Positions 36,801 to 46,380 of a stretch of 64,000 nt of DNA are shown in pieces. Source of the stretch: Amoebophrya sp. A120 (lineage: Eukaryota > Sar > Dinophyceae > Syndiniales > Amoebophryaceae). The notes beneath the pieces are model-generated. The model saw nothing but the letters and a program-made list of their open reading frames with translations. It was not told the DNA's origin and ran no database searches. Position 1 is the first letter of the stretch. Every line of letters begins with the position of its first letter. The position numbers were made by a program, and so were the translations under genes. Where the stretch lies: contig CAJINV010000012.1 in NCBI GenBank assembly GCA_905178155.1, positions 305,271-369,270 of the forward strand, read 5' to 3'.

Positions 36801-38770
36801 CATGCAGAACTGGCATTGCTGCTGATGCTTGTATTGCCTCCATGCTATACAAATGAGGGGGAGGGGAAGTTGTGCACTGTCATACGTTGAACTCGTCGAA
36901 CAGAAAGGTAAACACGGGAACTTCCCGCTGTTGCGTGATGTACAGTTCTATCACAAGAAAACGTGTTAACATTAACGGTTTTCATAGATTGCAAATATGC
37001 ATGACAAATTTTGCCGAGCATGCATGCTATGCATGACAAATTTGGGCGCGTTTTGTGATGCGTTACTGCATCACAAATTCCGTTAACACTAACACTTTTT
37101 CCCGTGATAAGTTCCTGCCCGTGCTCCCGCAAGTTCGTCTGCACCTCCCGCAAGCTCGCGAGCAGCAGGTTCCACCACTGGTTGCCCGGGCAATTTTGGT
37201 CCGGCACCCGCTGGTTGTTCACGATGCCCGTGCCCTGCAGCTGCTGCCGCTGCTGCTTCATGGTTTTTGGGATCATGTACGGCGTCATCGTGTACAGACA
37301 CAGCAGCGGGATGTCGTTCTCCCGTGGGTCTTTCTGCTTCCGCGGCCGGCCCCGCGGGTTTTTTTTCACGATGTTTCCATCTTCGTCGACAGTATTCCCG
37401 TTTTCGTCGGTAGTGGTGTTCTTCTGTAGTTTCGCAGAGGAGGCTCGAACAGCAGCATTAGCGTTTTTATTGTTGTTCTTATCGAGAAACTCCGCTTCTA
37501 AGTGCTGGTCTTCCTCGTCACTAGATGTAGAGTCATCTCCTTTCGGTGGTTTTGGATTCGCGGTGGTGCAGGCCTTCATTGCGGCTTTCAAAGCCGGGTT
37601 GTCGTGATACACCCGCAGATTCCGCCGGAACCAGCAAATGTTGATCTTCAGCCGGTCGTCCTCTTCTGCAGCTTCACCGACCTTGTTATGCATTGCAAAT
37701 GTATTGGCACGTACAGGCACACGTAGCAGTAGCGGCATGAGAAACAAGTTTTGCAGAAACAAAAACGGAACTTGTCATGCTGATGGAGTTTAGAGGAAAA
37801 CAACTCTGTCATGCATGATAGCGACTAACACGTGTAGTACAATAGAAAATTTGCAATTTGCATATTTCACAGCCGGTTTCCTTCGCTTCATTTTTCGCTT
37901 TGGCTTCGGTTTCGCCTTCGCAGAAGCGCCGGAGGGCTCTTTATTCAGCAGCACCGGCTTCTTGGGTTTTACTTTCACTGGCTCCCCATCCTCACCGAGG
38001 ATGACCTCGTCGTCGACATCGTAGAAATCGAAATCTTTATGGCGTTTTCAAACCTTATACTCACAACTGTAGCATGGATTTGTTGTAATGCGAGAACAGC
38101 AACAGTGAAAGGGGAACACTTGCAAATCGCGCATTACAAACTTTGAACAGATTTAGATGCTGTTTCGTCCTTCAAGAATTTGTCATGCGAATAATCTTGA
38201 TCGTCTGGCGGCTTATGATATGTTTGCATGACAAATCATGGTTCAACACCAGTTTAGAATGTAACATTTGAGAATCTCATAATCCTCGTCGTTTAATTGC
38301 AGCCCGAGGTTCTCCACTAGCGGTTCTTCCTCTACTGCGTTATTTTCTTCGACGTTATTTTCGACGTTCTGGTTTATTGATGTTGTTCCCCCTTCGTTTT
38401 TTTTGTTCATTTTCCGCATTTTCGCCTTCGGTTGCGGCGCGAAGTCCGGTTCGAGTTCGTCTTGTAGTTCTTGGGGGTTTTCATCAGCATTTTCAGGATT
38501 TTCCTCGTCCTCGTAGTCGTCCCCGAGATCGAGGTCCAGATCGAAATCCGGAATCTATCAAACAAAAAAGTGTTAGCGTTAACATTCACCTTAACCCTAT
38601 TAATGGTAGAGATGCATGACAAATTTTCGCTATGATGCGTCCTATGCAATACAAATTCGGGCTGAGGCACCATTTCTCATGCATGACAGCATGCCAAATT
38701 CTGTAGACGTTAACACTTTTTGCTTTTCCTGTGATAGAATTTTCGCCTTCTTCATCTTTTTCGGCGGCAT
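27844..38770 (-). CDS. cryptochrome/DNA photolyase family protein with long N- and C-terminal extensions
   Basis: Flavoprotein of the cryptochrome/photolyase family: a blue-light receptor or light-driven DNA repair enzyme. It starts at 38770 (MPPKKMKKAKI) with an acidic/basic extension. The photolyase N-terminal domain begins INICWFRRNLRVYHDNPALK (about 37640). The FAD domain is clear: WHFYPPTTGLSPYLAMGNLS (34240), RQINWGNSANIVRQWEMG then RTGYPFIDACMAQLRSEG (33080-33000), CCFLTYGDMYESWERG (32800), AIDNDWALNTAGW (32610) and DPNGDYIRYYLPELRNLPAD then YIFEPW (31770, 31510). About 22 introners and a few ordinary GT-AG introns (31518-31757, 34258-34505, and one each near 32260-32570, 32900-33000 and 35850-35890) split it. 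A charged C-terminal extension (MEDAANKDG...) is joined in frame across the introner at 30589-30868 and may reach a stop at 27844. It could instead be a second gene starting at the ATG at 30581. The C-terminal exon order below 29400 is tentative. The repair-versus-receptor class cannot be decided by eye. Confidence 0.9.
28230..28491. mobile_element. introner 9 (GTCTGGGTCTGG family)
   Basis: TATCAAATGTAAAAATGTCT ... AGACATTTTTACACATGATA; duplicate CCTCA (28225-28229, 28492-28496). On the minus strand it can be read as GAG|GTATC...ATATGAG|GAC, a canonical GT-AG intron made half from the duplicate; product DENE|DVADKF. Confidence 0.95.
28532..28879. mobile_element. introner 10 (GTCTGGGTCTGG family)
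   Basis: The longest element. TATCAAATGTAAAAATGTCT ... AGACATTTTTACACTTGATA; duplicate AGAGC (28527-28531, 28880-28884). Sits at the 3' end of a larger intron, so its GATAG may serve as the acceptor before CTCTGGAGG. Confidence 0.93.
29414..29680. mobile_element. introner 11 (GTCTGGGTCTGG family)
   Basis: TATGGATTGCAAAAGTGTCT at one end; inverted end has a 2-bp insertion (CAGAGGACATTTTCACATTT, then GATA). Flanks CGCGC / TGCGC. Removed together with introner 12 it leaves LGRA|LTAQELQ in frame. Confidence 0.9.
29746..29941. mobile_element. introner 12 (TATGCATTGCAAAAG family)
   Basis: TATGCATTGCAAAAGATCG ... CACTTTGCAACGCATA; flanks GTCGC / GTCGT. Removal gives QEHD|SAAMKLFW, in the one frame that also fits introner 11. 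Confidence 0.88.
29984..30201. mobile_element. introner 13 (GAAAAAAACTGT-like family)
   Basis: TATCGCAAGAAAAAGTTGCT ... CACTTTTTTCTTGTGATA; exact duplicate TTCTG (29979-29983, 30202-30206). Removal gives SPGAQ|KRAEDEEM in frame. Confidence 0.92.
30589..30868. mobile_element. introner 14 (CGTCCCCACCCCA family)
   Basis: TATCCTTTGTAAAAATGTCC ... GGGGATGTTTTTACTCAGGA plus TA; duplicate CCTCC (30584-30588, 30869-30873). Minus-strand reading GAG|GTATCC...GGATAGGAG|GCA is canonical GT-AG; product VITEE|AMEDAANK. Confidence 0.95.
30962..31120. mobile_element. introner 15 (AAAGTATCGTACTCGTA family)
   Basis: CATCCTGTGCAAAAGTACTA ... TACGATAATTTTGCAATGCA plus TA; exact duplicate TTCGT (30957-30961, 31121-31125). 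Removal gives WLLRDE|ARQYVFY in frame; no GT-AG placement fits. Confidence 0.94.
31185..31347. mobile_element. introner 16 (AAAGTATCGTACTCGTA family)
   Basis: TATGAAATGCACAAGCATCG ... CGATACTTTTGCACAGGATA; flanks ATGTT / ATGCT. Removal gives NISSA|SDFGPSGEF in frame. Confidence 0.92.
31518..31757 (-). other. ordinary GT-AG intron in the cryptochrome gene
   Basis: ATCAG|GTATAG (31757) to TTATCAG|GTAC (31518) joins GDYI to RYYLPELRN. No inverted repeats. Shows that normal splicing works alongside introner removal. Confidence 0.85.
31801..32052. mobile_element. introner 17 (GTCTGGGTCTGG family)
   Basis: TATCAAGTGCAAAAGTGTCT ... AGACATTTTTGCAGTTCATA; exact duplicate GTCTG (31796-31800, 32053-32057). 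Removal gives NPAD|YSKDIDPNGDY, a conserved photolyase stretch. Confidence 0.95.
32094..32248. mobile_element. introner 18 (GTGTTAACGTTAAC family)
   Basis: TATCACAGGAAAAAGTGTTA ... TTAACACTTTTTTGTTTGAT plus A; exact duplicate GAAGC (32089-32093, 32249-32253). Removal gives CF|EENFMNVYNP just after an acceptor. Confidence 0.93.
32629..32743. mobile_element. introner 19 (ATCCCCAT family)
   Basis: TATCCCAAGAAAAAAAACCC ... ACTTTCTGTCTGGATA; flanks TCGGA / TCGCA. Removal gives RDVFA|KYAIDNDWAL in frame. Confidence 0.9.
33272..33550. mobile_element. introner 20 (CGTCCCCACCCCA family)
   Basis: TATCCTGAGGAAAAGCGTCC ... GGGGACGTTTTTACACAGGA plus TA; flanks GCTCT / GTTCT. Removal gives NKVKE|RKIFYANEP in frame. 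Confidence 0.93.
33602..33810. mobile_element. introner 21 (GAAAAAACTGTTTCACTG family)
   Basis: TATCGCACGAAAAAACTGTT ... AACAGTTTTTTCGTGGGATA; exact duplicate GAGCA (33597-33601, 33811-33815). Removal gives LKLL|FTDFNRAD in frame. Confidence 0.95.
33860..34138. mobile_element. introner 22 (CGTCCCCACCCCA family)
   Basis: TATCCTGAGTAAAAACGTCC ... GGTACGTTTTTGCTCAGGAT plus A; exact duplicate CGTAG (33855-33859, 34139-34143). Removal gives MMLECY|AHCMLKN in frame. Confidence 0.95.
34258..34505 (-). other. ordinary GT-AG intron in the cryptochrome gene
   Basis: GTGCG|GTAAGAG (34505) to TAATACAG|C (34258) joins TAPIVR to DAQWHFYPP. Consensus-like donor, no terminal repeats. Confidence 0.88.
34642..34926. 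mobile_element. introner 23 (CGTCCCCACCCCA family)
   Basis: TATCCTGAGCAAAAACGTCC ... GGGGACGTTTTTACACAGGA plus TA; flanks ATTCG / ATCCG. Removal gives KATGR|IVKYFGYF in frame. Confidence 0.94.
35019..35181. mobile_element. introner 24 (CCCGTAGTACATGTAC family)
   Basis: TATGCAATACAAATTTC ... with inner inverted pair CCCGTAGTACATGTAC / GTACGTGTACTACGGG and end CTGTGGATA; exact duplicate CACAT (35014-35018, 35182-35186). Removal gives VFFHM|CTTHIPDL in frame. Confidence 0.9.
35452..35644. mobile_element. introner 25 (AAAAGTATAATC family)
   Basis: TATGAATGGCAAAAGTATAA ... TTAACTTTTGCAGTGCATA; flanking five bases have diverged (TCACT / GAACA). Removal of element plus 5 bp still gives EDPV|RFVDDYNHF. 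Confidence 0.8.
36356..36611. mobile_element. introner 26 (GTCTGGGTCTGG family)
   Basis: TATCAACTGCAAACATGTCT ... AGGCATATTTGCAGTTCATA; exact duplicate GACCA (36351-36355, 36612-36616). Removal gives PYGLV|RDESVTEL in frame. Confidence 0.95.
36664..36884. mobile_element. introner 27 (AGTGCACAACT family)
   Basis: TATGAGAGTGCACAACTACC ... GGGAAGTTGTGCACTGTCAT plus A; exact duplicate CGTTG (36659-36663, 36885-36889). Removal gives FDEFN|VDTVFFEQD in frame. Confidence 0.95.
36949..37109. mobile_element. introner 28 (GTGTTAACGTTAAC family)
   Basis: TATCACAAGAAAACGTGTTA ... TAACACTTTTTCCCGTGATA; exact duplicate AGTTC (36944-36948, 37110-37114). Removal gives REHGQE|LYITQQRE in frame. Confidence 0.95.
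37687..37864. mobile_element. introner 29 (TATGCATTGCAAAT family)
   Basis: TATGCATTGCAAATGTATTG ... AATTTGCAATTTGCATA; flanks diverged (CTTGT / TTTCA). Removing element plus 5 bp keeps frame (KPAV|KVGEAAE). A GT-AG alternative using flanking bases also keeps frame. Confidence 0.82.
38038..38281. mobile_element. introner 30 (GTTCTCAAACGTTACA family)
   Basis: TATGGCGTTTTCAAACCTTA ... GTAACATTTGAGAATCTCAT plus A; flanks ATCTT / ATCCT. Removal gives LNDED|FDFYDVDDE in frame. Confidence 0.93.
38556..38736. mobile_element. introner 31 (GTGTTAACGTTAAC family)
   Basis: TATCAAACAAAAAAGTGTTA ... GTTAACACTTTTTGCTTTTC plus CTGTGATA; flanks GAATC / GAATT. Removal gives MKKAK|IPDFDLD, just after the start codon. 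Confidence 0.92.
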
Positions 38771-39933
38771 GGTGGGCGAAGGTGGTCCGTCGTGTGGACG
38801 AAAGGTTGAGATAGTACGGAGTGAAGATCAAGATGCAGCTGGTGGTGCTGATGAGTGATTCTGGTTGTCCACCGAAGAACCTAGTAAAAATTTGACGTGT
38901 TCTTCTCGTCCGCCACCGGTCTACTTTGTGAAACGGAAGAAGATTGCTCTTGCACTTGCTTCGTAGGAGACGAGCGCTTCTTCTGTTGAAGCCCCAGATT
39001 GATTCTTCAAGCCAGCACCGTTTTTTCAGACCGTAGCAAGAAAAAGCTGAAAGACGAAAAGCGATCTGTTCTTTCGGCAAACTGAAACTTCATTCTTGTA
39101 TACGTAAGTAGTTGTCTTCTTCAGAAAACTCACTGTCAACTCAGCGTTGAAGAAAAATTGCTAGAGAAAATGAAAATTGCGTTTTTTTACAATTTGGATA
39201 CAACCAGCGCATGCTGCAAAATCAGTGAAACTTGAGTCAAACTTTAGCTCGACGTCCAAGAGACATACAAAGGCGATGCGAACAATGTGACAAAAACAAG
39301 GTGTCGATCAATTCAAGAAATTTGTTTACGGTTGCTTAGAAGATGAAGCGGGAAATAGATTGGATTGTGGAGTTCCTGCGCAAGAAAAAAATGCTCACGA
39401 GCCGACCAGTTATAGACCGAATGGAAGATCGATCGACGATACGAGGCGAAACGATGACGATTACGACGATTCTTGCGACAGAAACCACGACACGCCATGA
39501 GTACTGTCGGTTTCTTCATCTCCTGCTTCTCTCAAGAGGGCCATCAAGCAATATCTGTCTCTCTGCAGGTGTCCTAGTAGCTCTCGCTGTACTACGAGAG
39601 GTCGATCTATTTTGTGAGGGCGAAGAAACACAAAAATCAAAATGTTCAAAACAAAGACAGCGAACCTCTGCAGCGGGTTTTCGGATCCGAAAAAATGTAC
39701 AAGTGATGCTTCTTCTGGCGGAAAGGGCGCTACGTTCCTGACAATGTAGAGGAGCCTGTATTCTCAAAAAAGCAAAATGTCAGTGGTTCTAGTTTCTTCA
39801 AACACTCAGAGTAGCAGAACTGTGTTACCTTCCATTGCTTTAATTGAGTCAGTGTCGTGTCACCCTGGCGATAAAACAGAATTATGGGTTGACAGTTGGC
39901 AGTCGTGTTGTTTCTTGAAAACCAGAAGCATCA
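38771..39933. other. intergenic spacer, nothing recognised
   Basis: Between the cryptochrome start and the 3' end of paralogue A. Short frames on both strands; no exon-like motif. Confidence 0.4.
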
Positions 39934-42900
39934 TCAAAATTTCGAAAAGTACGTTTCCGCCGAACAGGAATCTTTCCAAGGCAAAAACCCGCCGCGGCAT
40001 TGGAATCTGTCTGCAGCTTCACGGAGCTCCTCTTCTGTCACGTACGCAGAAAATTTCTGCGACAGTTCATGCCCGCGGTCCTTGACCCGGGTCATGTCGA
40101 AGTGATTGAAGATGATGTACCCAACTGCGGGGTCTATACTATAATTTAGGAACTATTAGTATTCTAATTCTTGTGGTGCGCTATCGCTGTCAGACTGCAC
40201 TCGATCAATGAGCAACTCTTTCTCTTTTTTCATTTTCATCTTAGCACAGCGCTCCTTAGAAGTGAAAAAGATTAAGCCTCCAAACATGTAGTAGCCCTTG
40301 CGCGGAGGTGGGAGCAGTAGAACAAGAGTGTGGCGCTGCTGCAGGCGGCACTGCCATCATCTCGCCAGAGCAATCCCCGGAAGAGCCTTTTGGAGGTCCG
40401 CTTTTTATTCGATGATATACTCGTCCGAACCTGTCTGGTGTTGCAGGTGCACCTGCCGCAGCCTCGCGTTCTTCTTGCTGACTACTGGCGCGGCCGTCAC
40501 AAGGTCTACAACTTCTATCCAGCGATTGAAAAACAACAAACGGCCTCTCTTCCCCTGTCTTCCGGGCGGCTAATGCCACATTAAGCAACTCGTGCCACTC
40601 CGAAGAACTAGCAACCTCGTGCCAGTAGTGCGAAAAGTATGCGCTGTAGTTTTCGCTGTAGAGCTTGATTTTGTTGTTCGCTGGTGCGGGTGCCAGTTGA
40701 AGTTGATCTTTCCCAACTAACACGTAGCTCTGCTCTTCCAACACAGAAGGGCAAAGAGACACGAGTCCCGCGGACAGTTCGAAAAGGTTCTTCCTTCCTC
40801 GTTCCTTGCACCGGCGGACGGTGGAATAATCAGGAGGTTGCTGCTGGCTGTCGTCTTTCGATGCGTGGTCAACGTCGTCACTACCCCCGGTCGGATTGAA
40901 GATGTCACGACGAGGAGTACTAGCGCCACCCACCTGTATGAAAGGCTGCGCCACCAGGTCATACAGCTTCTGCAAGGCGTGCCGTCTCTGTGTCATTGCT
41001 GACAGGAACACTTGCTTCGCGTCTGATGAAGTAGAGAGCCCGGGATGATCAGAAACTCCAGCTTCACCACACTCAGGACCACGGGCGCAGCTATCTGTGT
41101 CTACCTCGGAGAAGGCTGCACTACTACCTGTTGGAGCAGAATGGTGATCATTCTCGGTCGTGTAGAAATAGGACACATCGACAAATCTCAGGGGCCAGCT
41201 GCGGCTGCGGTGGGCGGAGGTTGCTGCACCTGTTGCCGCGCCGTCGTCGGATTCAGGAGCCGCAGTTTCAGTTGTGCTGCTACAGGCCGTGCTACAAGAG
41301 CTCGACGGTGATGTTGTTGTTAACGCACCAAACGACCGCTGCTCCCATTTTTCATCTCCTGTTAGTTGCACCATCCTCGTTGGGTACAATCTTTCCGCCC
41401 CAAAATCATCGCCCCCGGGCTTGCTTTTTGCCAAAGCGCGTGCTAGAAAGCTTGGCTTTCTCACTTTGTGTTCCCCGTCCGGAAAAACTTGCTTTCGGGA
41501 TGAAAGCTGCGCGGTGCTTGGCTGCGGCGTCGAGGTCGCAACCTTCACCCGATTCAAAAATCCGACAGCGTCACCGGGCACGATAAATCGCTCGTCCAAC
41601 CTGCCGGCCTGCATGTCGATCTTTTGTATTTCCTGGAAAACTTTCGCGACAAATTCCAGGCCGAAAAAAATTTTATCCACAGGGTCGCCTGGAGGAAAGG
41701 TCGTGCGCAGTTGTTCCTGGTGTAGCTGGTGCCACAGCTCTTCGTTCTGTCGCACGCCCGCTTCCCAGAATTTGTTCCTCAAGTACTGCAGCGGTCTATG
41801 CTTTTTTTCCTCATTCTCCACTTTGTCTTGCTCGCTCTGTGTCCTGGGAGAATTCTTGGAAAGATGCTCCTGCACATCTTCAGACGTAGCGGAAGGTGAG
41901 GAAGACTGCACCCCAGCAGGAACCCTTGTAGTTGCGCTTGATGCCCTTCCGACGTAATCAAGCGGCCCGGGCAGCGAGGACGTGTTTACCAACTGCGTCA
42001 AAACAGACGGATGTCGGACCACTAGCAAGACGACAACCTGCAGCAGTTCCTGACTCAGAAACAAAGAGTCGGCCTTCCACACCTCGCTGAACTTTTTCCA
42101 ATACTGAATCGCGAAGAAACCACTCAGATACACGCTACTGGAGGAATTGTTATGTTTATCATCCTTCCATTTCGCAATCCCGTCCGCGACGGCAAGGAGT
42201 AGCTGCGCGCCGAAAGACAGCTCGGCGCCGGTGCTGCTCGCGCTGAAGTCGACCGTCTTCAGTAGTAGCAAGTATTTCGGCACCTGCTCGTAAAAAGTCC
42301 AGGCGCTCCGCTCACTTGTCTTGCTGAGGCTGGTCGTGCTGTCGACGAGAGAACTTCTGTTGCTGTTTTTTCCTGTTGGGAGGGAAGGGTGTTCGTTATT
42401 GCAGCGGCCTGCACGCTGGCATGATTCATCGTCATCTATAGGAGGGCGTCTTCCAGCAGTACGGATGATCTCCTCGTCGAACCAACGCAGTCCTTCGAGT
42501 TTTACCGTTGCTGCCATGGTGCGGACATGCTCCTCGTGGTAGAACATTTCTTCCGCGAGAAAATTGGCCAAAGAGCAGCTGGAAATGCGCGTACCTGGTG
42601 TAGTCGTGGTTTGAGCGGCGTCTCGCACAGAGGCGTCTCGCTGGGCGGGTGCAAGGTGGAGAGCCAGAGACTGTCCGTGTGGCGCAGCCTGTGGCGTATT
42701 CTGGGGCCCAACAACTACTGAAGGATGCGAGCTGCACGGGACAACATGGACAGGCCGACCTCTCGTCTTCAACTGCCTCGCTCTTTCCTTTACCTCGTGC
42801 ACGAATGCTGAGCCTGCCAGAACCTCTTTCAACCACTCCTCGTTCTGCGTGCGTGGATCCAAATGAGACCACTCCGTGGACGAAGTGCGGGTGGTCGATG

Positions 42901-44258
42901 AAAGTGGCGATGAGCCAGAGCGACGGCTTTCCGCTGGTGCGGCCACCACGAGGCTCTCCCCATTTGATGTTCTCGTGGTCTGCTCTGCATTTTGATCATT
43001 ATCCTTCCCGACGGTGTCGAAGAGCTCTTGCCCTCCTATCCCAAGCTTCCTCCGCACCCGTCTCGCGATCACCAATCGCGCTTGCTGTCTCACTTTTTCC
43101 AGCGAGTCGATGCAGCGGTACTGCAGCAGATCGAAGAGCAAGTGCGACAGCTGCTGTACTTCCCTGTGCTCCTCCGTTTGGAGTAAGTGGGATCTGATGG
43201 AGAACAGCGGGGGCAGGTGCCGGGCGCGGGCTGCGTAGGTGAAAACCAGGTCCCAAACCTCCACTGCGAGTTCGGATTGCTCCTCGAAGCGGATAACCTT
43301 TTTGGTGGCCGTAGCACTCTGATCTGCGCGGAGGTGGGCATCGTTCGTTCCCGAGCAAGCTCCTGCTGGAGCAGCTCCGACATCTCGTTCTAGCCAATGT
43401 TGCGCCTGTGCCTGAAACGTACCAAGAGCGTCATTTTCTGGCGCTGTGCATGGAAAACAAATCTGAGTCAGGATCTTTAGAGATAGTTGGGCTATTTGCG
43501 ATCGTTCCTTTCGCTGTTGCTATTCGGTGCGTTATCAACTACCATCTTGTAGTTTGTTGAAAGATCAAGATCCCGCGCCGGCGAACGCGTTTTGTAACTT
43601 CGCCTTCTGCAGGCCTAGAAGAATCAGCTTCACTTTCCTGACCCAGAAGTTTTTTCCACCTGCCAAGGATAGCAATTAGCCAGCGCGGAAGCGTCCACTG
43701 TTTTCGGAACAAGTGGGGCTGGGTATCTTCAGCATCTTCCGTGCTAACTGCCTCGATTGATATCAAGGAGTCGTCGTCCTCGTCGTCGTTTTCTGCAGAG
43801 GACGGTGCCTGCGTTCGGTCATTTGCTGCCCCTTGTGCAGCTCCGTATGCAGCATCCCGCGCCGCGCCCAGTGCTGTCCTAGAAGTCACGTCAGAAACAG
43901 AAGCCCGACCAAGATCTAGAAGGTCGTCTTCCATAATGGTATCACCATTTATTTCACTGTCTTCTCCTCGCGTAGGGGAGCTGCGCGAGGAACACAGGCT
44001 CGGGGTCTTGGAAGCGGAGAAAATGCTCGGTCGCTCCAGCGCAGCTGGAGACGTGGCGCCGGGGGTTGGTAGTGTTAAATTACTCAGACTGACGTCACGT
44101 GATCGCCCGTTGGATGGAACCGCGGCGCCCCATTTTGCTGCGCGTGCTAGTTGCGTGGCAGCCGCAAGCAGCAATAAGGCACTCCTCATAGTGAGGAGGA
44201 CGACTACTCCGAGAGGTCGGACACTGGCAACGCTGGACAACGGTGTCATCATGATCAT
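39934..44258 (-). CDS. paralogue A of a probable secreted or membrane protein pair
   Basis: Not recognised, but clearly related to the gene at 47.2-51.7 kb. The start at 44258 (MIMMTPLSSVASVRPLG) leads into a hydrophobic segment VVVLLTMRSALLLLAAATQ that looks like a signal peptide. WTLPRWL lies near 43690, and after an intron (about 43600-43450) the frame reads ENDALGTFQAQAQHWLERD. A long exon, 43440 to about 40300, carries RCIDSLEKVRQQARLVIARR, FLAEEMFYHEEHVRTMAAT, WTFYEQVPKYLLLLKTVDF and SFGAQLLLAVADG, all with counterparts in the paralogue. Near 40300 the frame has to change, through an intron or a frameshift, to reach RKGYYMFGGLIFFTSKERCA. A last exon near 40130-39934 reads DPAVGYIIFNHFDMTRVKDR ... 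FLPWKDSCSAETYFSKF. It contains no introner. Function unknown. Confidence 0.7.
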
Positions 44259-44459
44259 GGAGGATGGGGATGGAATAAACGGGCTGCATTTTTCATCTTT
44301 GTTTCGAGAGTTCTCTTGTGATCGGCTCAGAAGACAAATACGAGAATAAACACGCAGGAGGAGCGCACACCGTTCGTGACCCGTCTGGACATACAAAAAG
44401 CTCCAAGAGACTGCAGGAGAAAACGAGCAAAACAATAGATACGCTCGCAAGTCGGGTGG

Positions 44460-46380
44460 AACATAGGACGACCCACGCTCTCCGAATAGAACGAAGGAAC
44501 GGCCGACAAACTGAGCCAAGAGCGGCGGCGCTCCTCGGGGTTGGGCCCTAACGAACCAGAGCACGCGACCGCGAAAGAATGTATCTGCGAGCGGTGCGGG
44601 CTCTCGCTTATCGGCACAAATGCTAGCTGTAAGCAATTCCACTCCTGTTGAAGCAATGGCACTGGGCCCACCGAGTCGCCCGGCAGCCAAACCAACACAA
44701 CGAACGAACGTGGGGCGGGCAATGAGAGGCATGGCGCCCTCCCCCCAAGCGCCCAAGCTAACAAGGCGGCAGCTTTGCAAGCACGCAGCGAGCGCGCGCC
44801 GGCCGGGAGCGGGGGCACATAATCGCCAGCCCTCTGCCTTTTATCGTGCTGGGTGGCCCAGGCCGGGGTGGCACAGCGATGCGAGCAAAACTTACTTGGC
44901 GCAGCCACCCAGCTTGCGCCTACATGAGGGGGGGGGGCTTGCTGCGGGCCCACCCTTCCGGGATCAAGGGCCCGGCCGAAGGGGCGGGCCCGGGCGCGCC
45001 ATGCCCTGGGCTTCACTGGCGCAACGGGCGGGCTGGCCTGCCAACGAACGAACCAGGGCGGGGCAAGGTAAGAAGGGCGCGCGAGCGCGGCCCCCCTCCC
45101 TCGGCGGCCGGGGGGGCGGCCGGAGGCCCAGGCAACAATCGAGCAACGGCGCGGGCGCGCCGGCGGGCGCGATGAAACGAGACGGGGGGGCCGGAAGGGG
45201 CCGGGGCCTTTCTTAGCCTTTTCCTTTTCGTTCCACTCCGGGACTCGGCGGCAGCCAAAAAACGGCCGGCCTTCCTCGGTCTCGGTGCGCGGGGGGGGGC
45301 GCGGCCGCCTTTTCCTTCTGCTGGTTCTCGCGCGCGAGCCCCCGGCGCGGAGGCCGGGCAGCCCCGAAGAAACAAGCACGGCACCCGGCCCCCCCCTGCC
45401 TTCGTTCATTCTTGGGCCGGGCCGGCGGGCGACGCAGGCGCCTTCAGGCGAACGGCGGGCCCACTTACCCGGGGGCCGGGCCGACGCGCCCAAGCCCACA
45501 GTTCTTCTCGCCTTCCGGGGTCCCGGAGGGCGTAGAGGAAGGCCAAGGGGCCGCATTTGTCCCAGGCATGACCGGAGTGAGCTGGACACTGAAGACCCAA
45601 GCGGCCCCCGCCCCGAAGGGCCCACCAAAGAGCGGGGGCAGCGCGCTGGGCACGTTCCTCACACGAAGCGGGGCGCGCGCGTGGGCGAGACAACAAACAA
45701 GGAACCGCCCACAATGGAGGCCGGGGCGGGCCGGCGCGCGGGCGGCGCCTTTGATTGCGTGCAGGACTGCCGCCGGCCTTCCTTCCTCGGCGCCCGCGTT
45801 CGTTCCATCCTGCGCCGGAGGCGGCCGGGCGCGCCGATCGCCCGAAGCATCCAAGCCACCCCGGCCGCCCGAGGCCCTGGGGCAGGCCAGCGCGGCCTTT
45901 TTCATGCAGGGAACGTTGGGAGACCCAGGGTCGGCCGCGCCTTGCCCGCCGATAGGTTTCTTGAAGTTCTCCGGCCTCCGTCGAAATGCTTCGGCCATTC
46001 TTCACTAATTTGCGGCACTGTAGTCGTTTCTTTCATTCGAAAGGCCCCAATGGCCAACGGAGGGGGTTTTTGCGCTGGCAATGTGGGGCGCGCAGGGAAT
46101 CGGGCAGCTGCTCCGTCTTCCCGAGCGCCGCAGGCGCAGGCGCGCGGGCGAGTCCCTCGGCAGCGGCCATCCCACGAGCGAATGCCAGGAAGGCCGGCCG
46201 CAAAGAAACCGCTGCCCGCCTCGCTCTGGTCATTTCCGCGGCTTCCTGGGTGTTTGCCGACTCGCCTGGCCGCCGCTAGGGATCATCCAGCGCCATGCGC
46301 GCGACGCTTCCCGCCCCCCTCCGGGCGCGACATTGATGGGGCCGAAGCGGCCCCGTCGGAAAATTTATTGCCGACCTGTC
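44460..46380. other. GC-rich island 9, the largest
   Basis: About 1.9 kb of very GC-rich DNA with overlapping frames of more than 400 codons on both strands. They contain only Ala/Gly/Pro/Arg and no conserved motif, so they are treated as non-coding. It separates the two paralogous genes. Confidence 0.65.

Noticed and set aside
36045-37607. Plus-strand frames overlapping the cryptochrome exons
   Set aside because: Mirror frames of real minus-strand exons with strong photolyase motifs.
27000-38700. CRISPR-like pattern of repeated short sequences
   Set aside because: The repeats are paired inverted ends of separate elements with different spacers, families and flanks, inside eukaryotic exons; not a direct-repeat array.
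25970-38740. Programmed DNA elimination (ciliate-style internal eliminated sequences) instead of introns
   Set aside because: The TA-rich ends and precise removal would also fit, but ordinary introns lie in the same genes and the elements match introner behaviour. Not excluded; comparing genomic reads from different life stages would decide.
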